From: Amylostereum areolatum
Taxonomy: Eukaryota > Basidiomycota > Agaricomycetes > Russulales > Stereaceae
Assembly: GCA_012932865.1 (NCBI GenBank)
Contig: SAXG01000115.1
Location: 28,560-92,559, forward strand
DNA: 64,000 bases
Direction: 5' to 3'
The position numbers were made by a program, and so were the translations under genes. Position 1 is the stretch's first letter, and the number at the start of each line of letters is the position of its first letter. This document shows positions 33,604 to 44,917 of the stretch, in pieces. The notes below the pieces were generated by a model. The model was given only the letters and a program-made list of their open reading frames with translations, made no database searches and had not been told where the DNA came from.

Positions 33604-36303
33604 CTAGAACAAACCCAGCAGGCCCTCCTGCGGATTTTGCGTCGTGATCGGCGACATTACATTCGGCGCGCGTGTGCCAGGCTGCACCGCCGGGGTCGAA
33701 GTAGATATACCCAAGCCTCCGAACATAGCCATCGGGTCCACCTGAGCCTGGGCCGGCGCCGTTGTGGGCACACTCATGCTCGCGTTTCCGAAAATCGATA
33801 CGAGGTCGTCTAGCGGGTTTGTCGACGTGCCCGAGAGGAAGTTGGCCGCGGCGGGAGTTTGCTGCAACACCTGCGTGGCCGCGAGCCCTGTCGGCTGGCC
33901 GTCCGTGGCGGGTTCGTCGTCAAAGTCGAGCAGGTTTTCGGTGTGCTGACCCGCAGCGAGAGTTTGCAGTGCTTTTTGCGTCGTGGCACGGTCGTCGGAG
34001 AGGCTGGTTGGGCAGAGGAAGAGATAAGTCTCATGGATGGTCGGCGATCAGGGCGGAACACGCACTCGTCGCCCTTTTTCTGTAGGGCATCCGCGCTAAT
34101 ACGGCCCACGCCGACGAAAGTCTCCGCGGGCTTGTGGTACACGCTCGCGAGGCTTGAAATCTCGCTGATGAGTTCATTGAGCAGTGCCGCGGGGACCGTC
34201 GTCCGTGGCAATGATATAGGTGGTCGATGTGCCAGAACAACCGACTGGGGTACATGGGGAATAAACAAGAGATATCGGGGGAGAGATCTGAAGGAAACCC
34301 ACTTTGGCTGCGCCAGGGTCTGTGGAAAGCAACCGCCAGTAGATGTATGCACGGTCACGAACGTCGGGTGAATCGCAATCTTTTGTTGCTGTATTCAGTA
34401 CGCGCTGAACGATGGCCTGCGATGTATCGGGCTTATACAAGAACAACTTCACGACCGCGGTCAGTGTCTGCAGTTGTACCTGTCGAGTGATGAGTCAGGC
34501 AGGTTCTCATTGCTGAGAAAAAGACATACTGGATACGACTCCTCGGTGAAGGTATCTACAAAGATACCAAGCAATTCGTCCGCGTTGTCGATCTTGTTCG
34601 CGTACTCGCCGATGATCCAAATGAGCGAGGCCTTCGCTTCTGGTTCGTCGAGCTCTTCCAGGTTGGCGCACAGGGTAGGGATAACACCCTCGTATGTAGA
34701 CGGGTACCTACGGAAGATATCCTGTAATATAAGATTCAGATCGGTCTCTGTGAAATAAATCGCGCAAAGTACCTTCATGACTACCACAGCTTCCTGCACA
34801 ACATAGCTGACTCGTGTTCCTATGAGATCTAACAAGACGTTGACGCAACGTTCTGCCCCAGAATCGATTTTGACGGCAGTCTGGCCAATTGCCTTGATGC
34901 TTCTCCGCACAAAATCGACGTCGACCTCCGAGGCGTATCTGTGTTGCAGCGATCCTCAGCATCGTCACTACTCAAAGTGAATAGGGTGCCTTACTCCTTC
35001 AACTCGCTCAACAACGCATCCACGTTCTGATCATTCGCCAATCGAACCATGATGTCCAATTTCTCTACCTTCACGTACAGAGGATCGTTGTATTTGCAGA
35101 AAAATACGCGCATTTCATTGGAAAGAATGTCTGAGCGTTTTTGCAGGAGGAGGTTGATATTGCGGAGCGCGACCCATTGGACCTCGGGAGGGGAGGATAG
35201 GAGAGTGACTAGTGGTGGAGCCATCTTGCGCACAAGTTGTTTGACCAATTCCTCACGTCGGACGCCACGCATATGGATCATGATAACCTGTAGCCTACGT
35301 CAATCCCGCACATTAAGTATAGGTAAACAAAGACATACCTTGACTGCACCCAAAACCACACTGCCATTCACATGTTGGAACTGTGGAACGACCCGTTCGC
35401 AAATATGTTCGCTCTCCTTGTCGTCTTTCGCCTCGTACCGCGCCAAAGCGGAGAGGATGGCAACGCGACCCCACTCCGAGCATTCGTTCAGTGCTATGAG
35501 CAGTTTATTGAGGATTGAGGAGGTGATGTGGAAAAGAGCGGGGTCGGATGAGGAAGTAGATGGCAGGGATGATGCAGCGATGTGAATATCCGACAAAGCG
35601 GTCACGGTGTTTGCGACAACCTGAACGTCTGATTTTCAGCCCTTGGGCCAATTTCTTTGGAGAAGTTACGCACCATTGGGTTACTATCCCCAATCATCTC
35701 ATGTAGCTGCTCCAGAAATCCATTCTCGAGAACAAGCTCCGGCTTGAGATCGTACAATTTCGCGACGCAGAGGGCAGCGGTCTTGCGCACGTAGGGATTA
35801 TCATCGCGCAAACACTTTTGCAGGGGGTCACAAAGGTAATCGATGATCTTTTCTACGCGGATGCAACCCATAGTTCGGATGGCTAGGGCGCGGATGAGGG
35901 GGTTGTGATCGTCGGAATCCTTCACGAACGTGTTCACAGCGAGAATAACGAGTTCCGGCTGAGTCTTGGCATAATTGATCAAGTAAAGATAGACAAGTTT
36001 CTTCTGTTCGATATCCTCTGTTTGCATGTTCTTCAGGACGTCGGGGAAGAGACCGCTGACATCTGAGGATACGCGGTCAGCACCCCTCACACTGGCGCAA
36101 CGCTCAAGACAGCACACCTTTGCCGACAGTCATGTTCGCAATGACCCTTTTGATCGCATCCTTACGTTTATCTTTATATTCGCTGTTGAGGTCCGCGCGA
36201 AGTTCGAAGTTCTCGCCTACGGAAGGAACGGGTCAGCCTCTTGGAGGCTCAGAGCAACGTATATCGCACCTTTTTTGGGCGCCGCCCGACCAAACATGTT
36301 CAT
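33604..36303 (-). CDS. APL2: AP-1 clathrin adaptor complex, beta-adaptin
   Basis: Ten exons on the minus strand: 36303-36270, 36216-36118, 36062-35674, 35620-35339, 35287-34995, 34938-34773, 34721-34530, 34479-34303, 34244-34066, 34003-33604; 2211 nt, 736 residues. The armadillo-repeat trunk is complete ([72 protein letters not shown]). The hinge contains a clathrin box, NLLDFDDE. The protein ends [10 protein letters not shown], with no folded ear domain, similar in length to yeast Apl2. The beta subunit of AP-1 works in trans-Golgi/endosome sorting; AP-2 beta cannot be excluded from sequence alone. Divergent from FunK1 kinase 1 with a 406-bp spacer. Confidence 0.9.
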
Positions 36304-36709
36304 GTTAAGTCTTTACTTTATCGGAAGATGGAACGCCGCTTCAAGAGTCGAGTGAGGCACGGCGATGGAGGGACAATGAAGACGAAGTGTCCAAGGGGAA
36401 ACGCAGTGGAGTCTGGACTAGAGTAAGTAGCAGTGGACGACCTTGTTACACAGCTTCATTCAAGGATTAGAAGATCTTGAACGAGCACTATCGGCGTTAG
36501 CTCCCTCCGATTAGCATCAGGATCTATGATAATATATTGCCGTCAGCTGTCGGCCCGTGATCGACAAAGTTGAACTTCAGCCTCATGTCAGGTTGCCTCT
36601 GCTCCCCATTGTCTTCCGCATTAGTCTACCAATAGGCGAGTAAAAGAAACATATAAATACCCTGCGTCCGGGGCTGATCCGTAAGTCGTCTTCCTCCCAC
36701 CATCTCACC
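36304..36709. other. divergent promoter region between AP-1 beta and FunK1 kinase 1
   Basis: A TATA box serves the plus-strand gene at 36652; no obvious TATA serves the minus-strand gene. No ORF of note. Confidence 0.5.
36652..36657 (+). promoter_or_regulatory. TATA box of FunK1 kinase 1
   Basis: TATAAA 58 bp upstream of ATG 36710. Confidence 0.6.
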
Positions 36710-39601
36710 ATGTCTAACACTGCAACCAACCGCACTCCTGCCCAGAGTACTGCCACCCCCGATCCTAGGGCCAATATCAAGCACACCCCTCCTCACTATA
36801 CCCACGGGAAAGCCGACATCCACGCAGCTCGACAGATAAAACCAACAGAAATCCTTTATATGCATCACGACGAGGACATGAAAGGCCTTTGGGTCGGACC
36901 CCAACCACCAGCAGAGTTCCTCGATGAGCATCTGGTTCCAGCACCAGCCTCGATATCCCGACCGGAGTGGAAACCCTCCTCCAAAGGAGCGAAAAAGATA
37001 CATGAGCTTGACTTGGTGCGCATCTTTATCAACCTTGTCGGATACAACTGACACGGTCTTCAGGTCTCGGTGCTTGCTCCCTTCTGTCCGAGCTTGGCGC
37101 TCGAGGACACCCACGACACCCCAGGTCAAGCCGAATGTGCCAAGGTCTTTCGCAAGGCGGATATGAACGTCTTCGATAAAAACGACAACCCTTTGAAGCC
37201 CGTGGCCTCCGACAGGGTTGGAAACGATGATACCTCCCAGACTGCTTCTTCCACGGCGATCCCCTCTACATCCACCCCAGGCGATCCATCCCCCATTATT
37301 TCTGCCGGCGACGTCACTTCACGCCTTTCTTCATCTCCTATCGCAGGCATGTCGCAACCCAACTCTACCGGCCAGGATGGCCCTCAGCCCACTCCTTCTA
37401 CGACCTCCGAACCTTCCGCGTCCACAACTGCCCCGCCTCCGTCGTCCCCAGGCCCAGGCTCTCCAGATTCAGACAGAAGACGTCTCATGGATATCTTTTC
37501 CAAGATGCAGATGTTTCTCGAACTGAAGAACAAAACCGAGGATCGTCACCAAGACATATTCAACGCGCCACGGCAGGAGCCCAATCCCAAAACGAAAGAC
37601 CCCAGACGTGCAGGGGACAAGTCGGTGACTCCGCGTGGGCAGGTTACGTCGTACGCCATGACGATGTTTGAAAATTCGAGTCGCGTCTTCGTGTTTTCCG
37701 TTCTCATCATACAGGAAGAGGCCCGGTTTATGCGATGGGATCGCAGCGGTGTCATCTTCTCTGAACGATTTAACTGGCTGGAGACGGACTACTTGGCGGA
37801 GTTTTTCTGGAGGTTCAACCACATGACTCCCGTACAGCGCGGGTTTGACCCCACAGTCACGACCCCAAGTGAAAAAGAAGAGCAGATCGCCCGCAAAGCT
37901 TTCCAGGCCGTCAAAGACAAGACATACAAGGCCTTACTTCCCACTCAGAACGACCCTCTCCGTCGGTTCCAAGTTTGGGACGGCGCAGACTTTCATACCG
38001 TCATTACAGGTCGAGCGCATGTGTTCCCTCGCACATTCCCTGGCCGATCAACATTTGGTTACGTCGGCGTCGACCTTACAGACCTCGCCTCTCCGACCGT
38101 CGTGTTTCTCAAGGATTCTTGGAGGCTCTCCGTCGACGGAATGGTCCCTGAGGGCAAAATCTATGAGCGTCTCAAGGAAAAAAACGTCACCAATCTTCCA
38201 GATTATCGCTATGGTGGCGACGTTCCACTTGACCCCACTCCGCCGCCGCCGCCACCATCGCCACCGCCACAGGAAGAGGGATGCTCGTCTACCGCCCTTC
38301 CCTCTCCACCCGCCCTACCACAACCCCGCGAAGTTCAGAAAACACTGACCCAAGAGTACACTAAACGCAAGTGGGCCTTCTGGACAGGAGACATCTACGA
38401 GCATACACATCATCGTATAGTTCTTGGGAAGATCGGGCGGCCCTTAAACACATTCACCTCAACCAAAGAGCTATGCCAGGTCTTATTCGACGCTTTGCTA
38501 TGTGAGTACGCGTTGTTTTTTGCGCGTTTACCACGTTATAACATGACTGGTAGGTCACTGGAAGGCGTTCAAACTCGCTCGTATCCTCCACCGTGATATA
38601 AGTGCTGGAAATATCCTTATAGATGAAGATGGACACGGGATTCTCATTGATTGGGACTTGTGCAGAGAGCTGGAAGCCGGCATAATAGATGCACGCCGGC
38701 GATGGCGAACAGTAAGTTTCCCCCTTATATTTGATCATTCAATCGAAGCCTGACAGTATCATAGGGCACCCCGCAGTTCATGTCTGTGGAGATTTTCATG
38801 GTGCCATTCGGGCGAGATCATCTCCTCCGGGACGATCTCGAGTCCTTCGTCCACCTCCTTTTCCACCATGTTCTCAAGTATCGCCCTACCGCATGTGGAC
38901 AGAATCTCTACTTTCCCCGGGTATTCACAGAAGTCTTCGACGCCTTCAACCTCGGACCCAACGGCGAGGCCACAGGAGGGATCGAGAGAATGTCCATGCT
39001 CACGGGTAGTATCTTCCCGGACAAAGAATTGCAAGAGAGCTCCCTCCCCTCCGCCCTGGTCGACATCATGATCGAATCGCGCTCATTGTTTGCCCCCCTA
39101 TACGCTACTGCACCACCACCGAAGAAAGCTGTTGGTCAAGCCTTACCCTCATTGCAGCTATTCCTGGACGATGTCGATGAACCCGTGGACATCAATATAA
39201 ATGCCCTGGCGAAGGCGAAAGCAGCTCAAGCACGAGCAGAGCAGGTAGAGGCTCAACGCAAGGAAGCAATTCAGGAGCTCGAACGGTCTATACCCCTCGC
39301 ACATATATTCAGCGAACATCTCGCAAATGCAGCAGGATGGGCTGGTGACGGCCCGGCTATGAACCAGCTCCCTCAAGCATACAACGATCCCGCGTATACT
39401 GGCAAGCGTTCGACCCTGGGAGGCCATGGCACCCCGACGCCCTGCAAGAAACGACGGAGCGATTTAATAGCAGGGGTGGAACCGGATTACGGCGATCCGC
39501 AGACTACCAAACGGATTCGACGGAATGACGGGTCTAAGTCGACTCCGACCTCGCTGAAACCGCTTAGGAAACGGAAGGAGCCTGTTGTTGCTGAAGTGTA
39601 A
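36710..39601 (+). CDS. FunK1-type fungal protein kinase 1
   Basis: Exons 36710-37015, 37064-38501, 38554-38711, 38765-39601; 2739 nt, 912 residues. FunK1 kinases are a eukaryotic-kinase-like family expanded in multicellular basidiomycetes; substrates are unknown. Seen: an N-terminal MKGLWVGPQPPAEF block, a long Ser/Thr/Pro-rich insert, the family-specific region FSVLIIQEEARFMRWDRSG, a polyproline insert (near residues 492-510), the catalytic loop HRDISAGNILIDE, the metal motif ILIDWDLC (DWD in place of DFG, usual for the family), and GTPQFMSVEIFM followed by the DDLESFVHLLFHHVLKYRP helix. The tail is charged with KKRR and RKRK clusters that could act as nuclear localisation signals. A minus-strand paralog lies 14 kb to the right. 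Confidence 0.9.
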
Positions 39602-39847
39602 AATACATACATACTCACTACACCATTGTGTATCGAATTGTGACTCCCTGTGCAAACCAAACTTACCAAATCATCCTTGTCTTCACCGTGCCGTGGCTTA
39701 TGTAGATAAGTCTCGTAAGTTAGATCACACTCTCCAGGTCGGAGCCTCGTGGAGTCGTAGTTACACCCTGACCCGCACGAAATGCTACAAATGCTGTGTT
39801 CGACGGAGGCGAGGAAGATAAGTAGCAGTATACACCTTCTTACAACC

Positions 39848-42061
39848 TTATACTAACGTTTTACTCCTGTACAATAACACATACGCACTCGCATCTTCTC
39901 CACCGCCATCCAATGTGGCCAATTTTTCCGCAGGGAATATGGACACCTTCTCATCGTCGAACTTGTACCAGTCGTCGTCGTCATCCGCGACTACACCAGC
40001 TCCACTCCCCGTTGACGAATCACCACCATCCACTATGCCTGTTGGTTTCGGAGAGTGGAGCGCCGACTTCTTTACGAAACCGATGTAATGTCCCGCGTCT
40101 GCCGCCGCACCCTTGTGCGTGATAATTGCTGTAGACACGCGCATAGCATCAGCGCCGACCACGGTAAAGAGAAAAGAAACGGGAAGACGCACCGACGAGA
40201 TCGTATAATCCCGTAACGCTTGCACCAACATCGGCCTTCACCTCGGGGTCCACCAGCTTCTCAAGCTCCGCGAGTTCTTCGCGTCTGTACTCATCCTCGT
40301 CCTTCAACGCTCCACCCTGCGTGCCCTCGGACACTACCTCCATTGGCTCGTCGCCCCCACTTACGGGAGCAGGCGTTGGCGCCGCCGCGGCCTCCTTCGC
40401 AGCCTTAGTCCGTCGGCGGACCTTGGTACGCTCCCGCCGTTCCTTCTCAATTTCCAGCAGTCTGCGGGAAACGGGTCGGAGTTTGCCCTTTAGCTCGTCC
40501 GTGGCGAGGTCAAGTGCGTCGTATTCGACGGGGAACTTCACTTTGCGCTGCACGCCACAGGCAATATCAGCACACACGTTAAGCTGGGATAAGACGAAGG
40601 GATTGGCCTGAAAGACGTACCATAATCTTCGCCTTCTTGTTGATGTCCCGCCGCCAGGTAAAGCGCACCATGTGGACTGTCAAGTATGTTGGCAGGCGCG
40701 ACAAGCGTGACTGCATCGTGTAGGTGGCCTCGCGCCCAAGCGATTCCGATCGTTTCACTATCGTCTGGTCTAGTGCCTACCAACGGCCATCAACATTACG
40801 CTCACAGAAAGAAAGCCTCCGATGATACGTACATCGGCGATGCCGGAATGCATGAAGTTGGTGTTCATGTTGATGTTACACTCAACCTTGAGCACATTTT
40901 CGGTGGTTATTGATGGAGGTTCGTCTGGAGCTTCAGCAGATTTCATCCTGTAGACACGCATCGTCAACCGGGGTCAACGGGACAAATGGATAGAGCATAT
41001 ACGCACTCGCGAACTATGCGTCCGGTCATATACTGATCCACGAACTTGCGGTTTGAGTCCACCACCCCCGACGGGCCAGGCGAGCCAGGAATGTCCTTTA
41101 CCGCTTGCAAAATTTGCGACCAGCACTCTTCCGCATCTGGACGGGGCGGCATGAGCTCCACGCGGGCGGCATTAGAAGAAAAAAATGAACACACCCTGCT
41201 GAGCAAAACCCAAACCTTGACGCGCCCGCTCGTTAAACTGCGGCACGACCTGCCGAAGGTTAACGAGGAAGTTGGAAGGCGTGACGCTGCCTGTTGTATT
41301 GGCCATGGTGTTGAAAAGCTCGTTGAAAGCTTTAGGTAGTGGTGCAAAAGGTTTCGCGCTAGGTACAAGATTGAGCTAGCGATGAGCTAGAGTCAAGGCC
41401 AAGGGGGAAAAGCAGGCGAACATGTTAAGGGCATTTTGGAGTTCGGGGATCCCACGCATAGCCTGGATGGTGGCGCTCATATAGCAAGTATTGCCCAAGC
41501 TATCGGACATATTGCAGTAAGCACAGGTAGAGACTATTAAGAAAACGATCCACGCACTTGACGAGGCCAACCGGAAGTCGGAGCTGCGATGTTCATGAGC
41601 ACTGAGCTCGGCTGGACCGAACAAGACATACCGCATTCGCTAGCTCTGCATCATCCATGTCTTCTAGGAACTTTACAGGTTCAGAGGGAGGTTTGGGAAG
41701 TTCCCCGGCAGCGCCGATCACTGTGAACGCTTGACCCTACCGCAAGAAAAACTTCAGCACCTCGATGCTGACGCCTTTAGCGATCCCGAGGACAATCCAC
41801 ACACCTCCTTGGGCGCGATCTTCTTCCAATCACCATCATCCTACGTGTTGTGTAAGCGCCATGTTATCTCGTAGAGGAGACGAAGAGACACGACGATCGT
41901 ACCTTCAGCATCCCGCCCTTGACCATGACTTTCATGCGGTCCACGGGTATGCCCGTCTTCTGGAAGATGGCCTCTTTGAAGGCGAGACCTGGCTGGTCGG
42001 TGTCCAGAACCACGTCGTGGGTTTTACCAGAATGTTTGATTTTGACATTGAAGAGCGGCAT
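39848..42061 (-). CDS. UBP6: proteasome-associated deubiquitinase Ubp6/USP14
   Basis: Eleven exons: 42061-41903, 41840-41805, 41736-41632, 41583-41558, 41499-41422, 41358-41216, 41136-41007, 40947-40833, 40776-40621, 40547-40193, 40128-39848; 1584 nt, 527 residues. The N-terminal ubiquitin-like domain (MPLFNVKIKHSGKTHDVV, GIPVDRMKVMVKGGML) docks on the proteasome. Peptidase C19 motifs follow: the Cys box GLVNLGNTCYMSATIQAMR (catalytic Cys near residue 113), RQDAEECWSQIL, LTVHMVRFTWRRDINKKAKI, and the His box AGHYIGFVKK plus WYKFDDEKVS. The enzyme removes ubiquitin from proteasome-bound substrates. Exon 4 is only 26 nt and carries the GLV residues just before the Cys box. Confidence 0.93.
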
Positions 42062-42443
42062 GATGGGTGAAAGAAAGGTGGAAGGGTGGGGCGAAGACGC
42101 AGCTTGCAGGAGACGCGTACGCGCTTGACGTAAATCTGCTCCTGGGGTGCACGTGAATGGCTACAGTGGAGTCTGAGTGGTTTCAATATTCGCTCAGACC
42201 ACTCGATCTCCAGCTCATTTATAAGCCATGAACTAGGGTAAGGAATCAAGTTCCATTTTACATCCTATTCGACATTCCTGCCCTATACCCAAAAGCAAAG
42301 CATGAACATGCCGGCGAAGAAAAGACGTATAACACATTATAGGACAGTAGAAATATACATGCTTTCAGTCTTCACAGAATCGTCCATGCATTTTCCAGGT
42401 CAGCAGTCATCCCTCGCGAGAAAAGAGTATCGAATCACGTCGA
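42062..42443. other. intergenic between UBP6 start and the Bap31-like stop
   Basis: Contains the UBP6 promoter with a minus-strand TATA box; no gene. Confidence 0.5.
42218..42223 (-). promoter_or_regulatory. TATA box of UBP6
   Basis: TATAAA on the minus strand, about 157 bp upstream of ATG 42061. Confidence 0.5.
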
Positions 42444-43360
42444 TCAATCTTTACGCTTGTTGGAGACCTTCCCGGTCTCTTTGTTGTACTGCTCCGCCAG
42501 TCTGTCGTATTCCGCGTGCGTCTGGGCAGCCTGTTTCTTCAGCGTCTCTGCAGAGAATGTCAATGACAAAGGAAGACAACGAACTGTTAGAGGACGCACC
42601 AAAGTCGCGAGTCTCCTTGTTGGCAGCAGCCAGCTTGCGCTCGAGTTCCTCGATCTTCTTCGCAGCGTCACCAGCAGCCATGCCATCCCGCGACTTGCCA
42701 GCAGTCTACGTAAGAAAGGCAGACATTTAGAACCGAAGAGAGGATGGGGGATACAGGGGAAAGGGATATTCACCGCATTCTTCAACTTGGCATACTCCTC
42801 TTGAGTGTGGATGAGATCTTGAATGATGTAGAACGTCCGCGTGAGAACGATGGATAGGAATAGACAGAATCCCGTCAGATAGGTATTGCGCTGCGCGCTA
42901 ATTACACAAATATACACGTGTCAGACGTGCAGTCGGACCACGGCGAGAGACACGTACTAGAATTTACGCGCAGCAAAGTTGGTCTCCGTGCGCACGTCCT
43001 GCATGCCTTGTCCGTGCTTCGCCATCTCTACCTCAGCGGTGACGCGGAACATGCGCTGGAGCGCGTCCAAGAAGAGAATCGCTATGAAACTTATCGGGAG
43101 GTTGGTATTCGGTTCGAGACACGTAAAGTCGGAACAACGCACATGAAAGATATCTTGAGACCGTACGCAATTTTTCCAACAAAGGCGCTTTCCGAAAGGA
43201 ACCTGAAGAATCCCTTGCGCACTTGGAATGGGAGAGGCGCGACGATGAGACAGAAGGTGGCCATCTCTGCCACCAAGAGCATGAAGGTGAGGGAGTAGCT
43301 GCCATGCGATCAGCATAGGCTCGAACGCATCCAGAGCGATGATACGCACTAGATTGTCAT
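42444..43360 (-). CDS. Bap31/Yet-family ER membrane protein
   Basis: Six exons: 43360-43350 (11 nt), 43298-43143, 43089-42958, 42897-42774, 42705-42600, 42547-42444; 633 nt, 210 residues. The N-terminus MTIYYSLTFMLLVAEMATFC, assembled across the first intron, matches the Bap31/Yet1/Yet3 family. Three hydrophobic helices lie in the first 130 residues (…LTGFCLFLSIVLTRTFYII…). A charged coiled coil follows (AAKKIEELERKLAAANKET, DRLAEQYNKETGK). The C-terminus KRKD resembles a dilysine ER-retrieval signal. These proteins assist export and quality control of membrane proteins in the ER. Confidence 0.88.
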
Positions 43361-44917
43361 TTTTGATGGGTGGAAAATGCGAATTAAGGAGGAGAAGGGG
43401 TGTGGACAGACGGTGGTGGTTGTCTTGAGAGGAAGACGCGCAGGGTTCGAGGCCGAACAGAGTACGTGTGCATGATGTCAAACCCTAACCCCCGACCTCG
43501 CCACATTCTGGCCGGCGGCTAATCTACACTCGACTCGTCGGACCACTGGCACCACCACTGACAACAATTTGCTGAATGGCCCTCCTACTTTGGCTCCTGG
43601 GCTTCCGGTTCAGCTATACGGTCGCACTCGCCGCCGCCGCCGTAACGACTTTTCCTCAATGCTCAACGCTTGAACGCGTCTCGATTCTTCTGATATGAGC
43701 GCCCACTTGGCATACAAATGACAGTAGGCATGGGCGCTGCTCCGTGTCGTTCAAGCTGGTTTCAACGCATGCCCCGTCCTTCGCTTCTGGACAACAGGTC
43801 TACCTAACAGATTGTATCCACCCTTGCATGTAACGGGACGTCTCATGATTCACAATGTGCTATGCATCATGGTCCGTGCCGCGGGTGGGCAGAACAGGAG
43901 ATTGGCCCGATGCTTGCAATTTTATCGCCAATATAAAACAACGCAGCCCAACTTGCTCCAACTTGTACCGGCAGGGTCGTCGAATCGTGGGTATGTGTAG
44001 TGATTGTTATGTATTCTATGCAGCCTTTCTGACAATCCTCACGCTATAATGGTAACTCAACAGCGTCAAGATAAGCTTCGCTACCCCACCTCTGAATAGG
44101 GTGGCTTTGGTAGGCTTTGGTTCAACGCCCGACTCGCGTTTACCCAAATCGAACCGTCATAATCGGAGGAGAGGAAGGGGTCGATGCTAGTCATAGGGGT
44201 GTCATCAACGACCCCGATGTCTGGTCTGGAGACATGCATTCGTTGCATTCGTCCTCCGTCCAGCTTCCACGAATCGACTACGCGAATAATTTATGACCTG
44301 TAAAGTACGCCAGAGATATCCTGACCAGTGACATTGACATCTACGACTTGACCGCACGCTGTCGACAGCGGCTCCGCACGTTTCGGGATTGCGCCTGCCT
44401 ATTGGACTGGTCACGATGCTTATCTTTGCGCAAACCCACATGGAAAGTGCATGATGCATTTGTCGTGCCGTTGTTTGCCGCCGTGGCCGCCCAAGCGCCG
44501 CTGTGGATGTCACGGCAAGCAAACCGTTGGTCGTCGATCTTGGCCTCCTGTAAACCGTCGCCTTCCGCTAGCCTCGCGGCAATTTTTTAGCAGGGATACG
44601 GGAGTTGGCACTCCAAACATCCTCTACACCAACGATGTCCGAGACAGCCTCCTCTGGTCGCATAGCAGTCAGTTCTGTGCTTTCGATTCGATATCAAAGT
44701 GAGACTACTCATGCTTGGGGCTCGGGCCTGCGTGATCGCGATCAAGGTGAAATAAGCTTCCGTGTCTGTCAGAAAACTACCTATAAAGAGCGGTGCCGAG
44801 CGCCGAGAATATGCCTTCCGAGCCCCTTTGCCCCTGCTCTGCCCCCCGTCTTCCGTCTCCTTTCCCCGACGAGCCCCGGTCCTGCGATCTTCCTCATCGC
44901 CCTCCGTACCGACCACG
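43361..44917. other. intergenic, with the permease promoter at the right end
   Basis: About 1.55 kb. Several ORFs below 145 codons have no motif. I see no gene. Confidence 0.4.
44782..44787 (+). promoter_or_regulatory. TATA box of the permease gene
   Basis: TATAAA 136 bp before ATG 44918. Confidence 0.5.
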
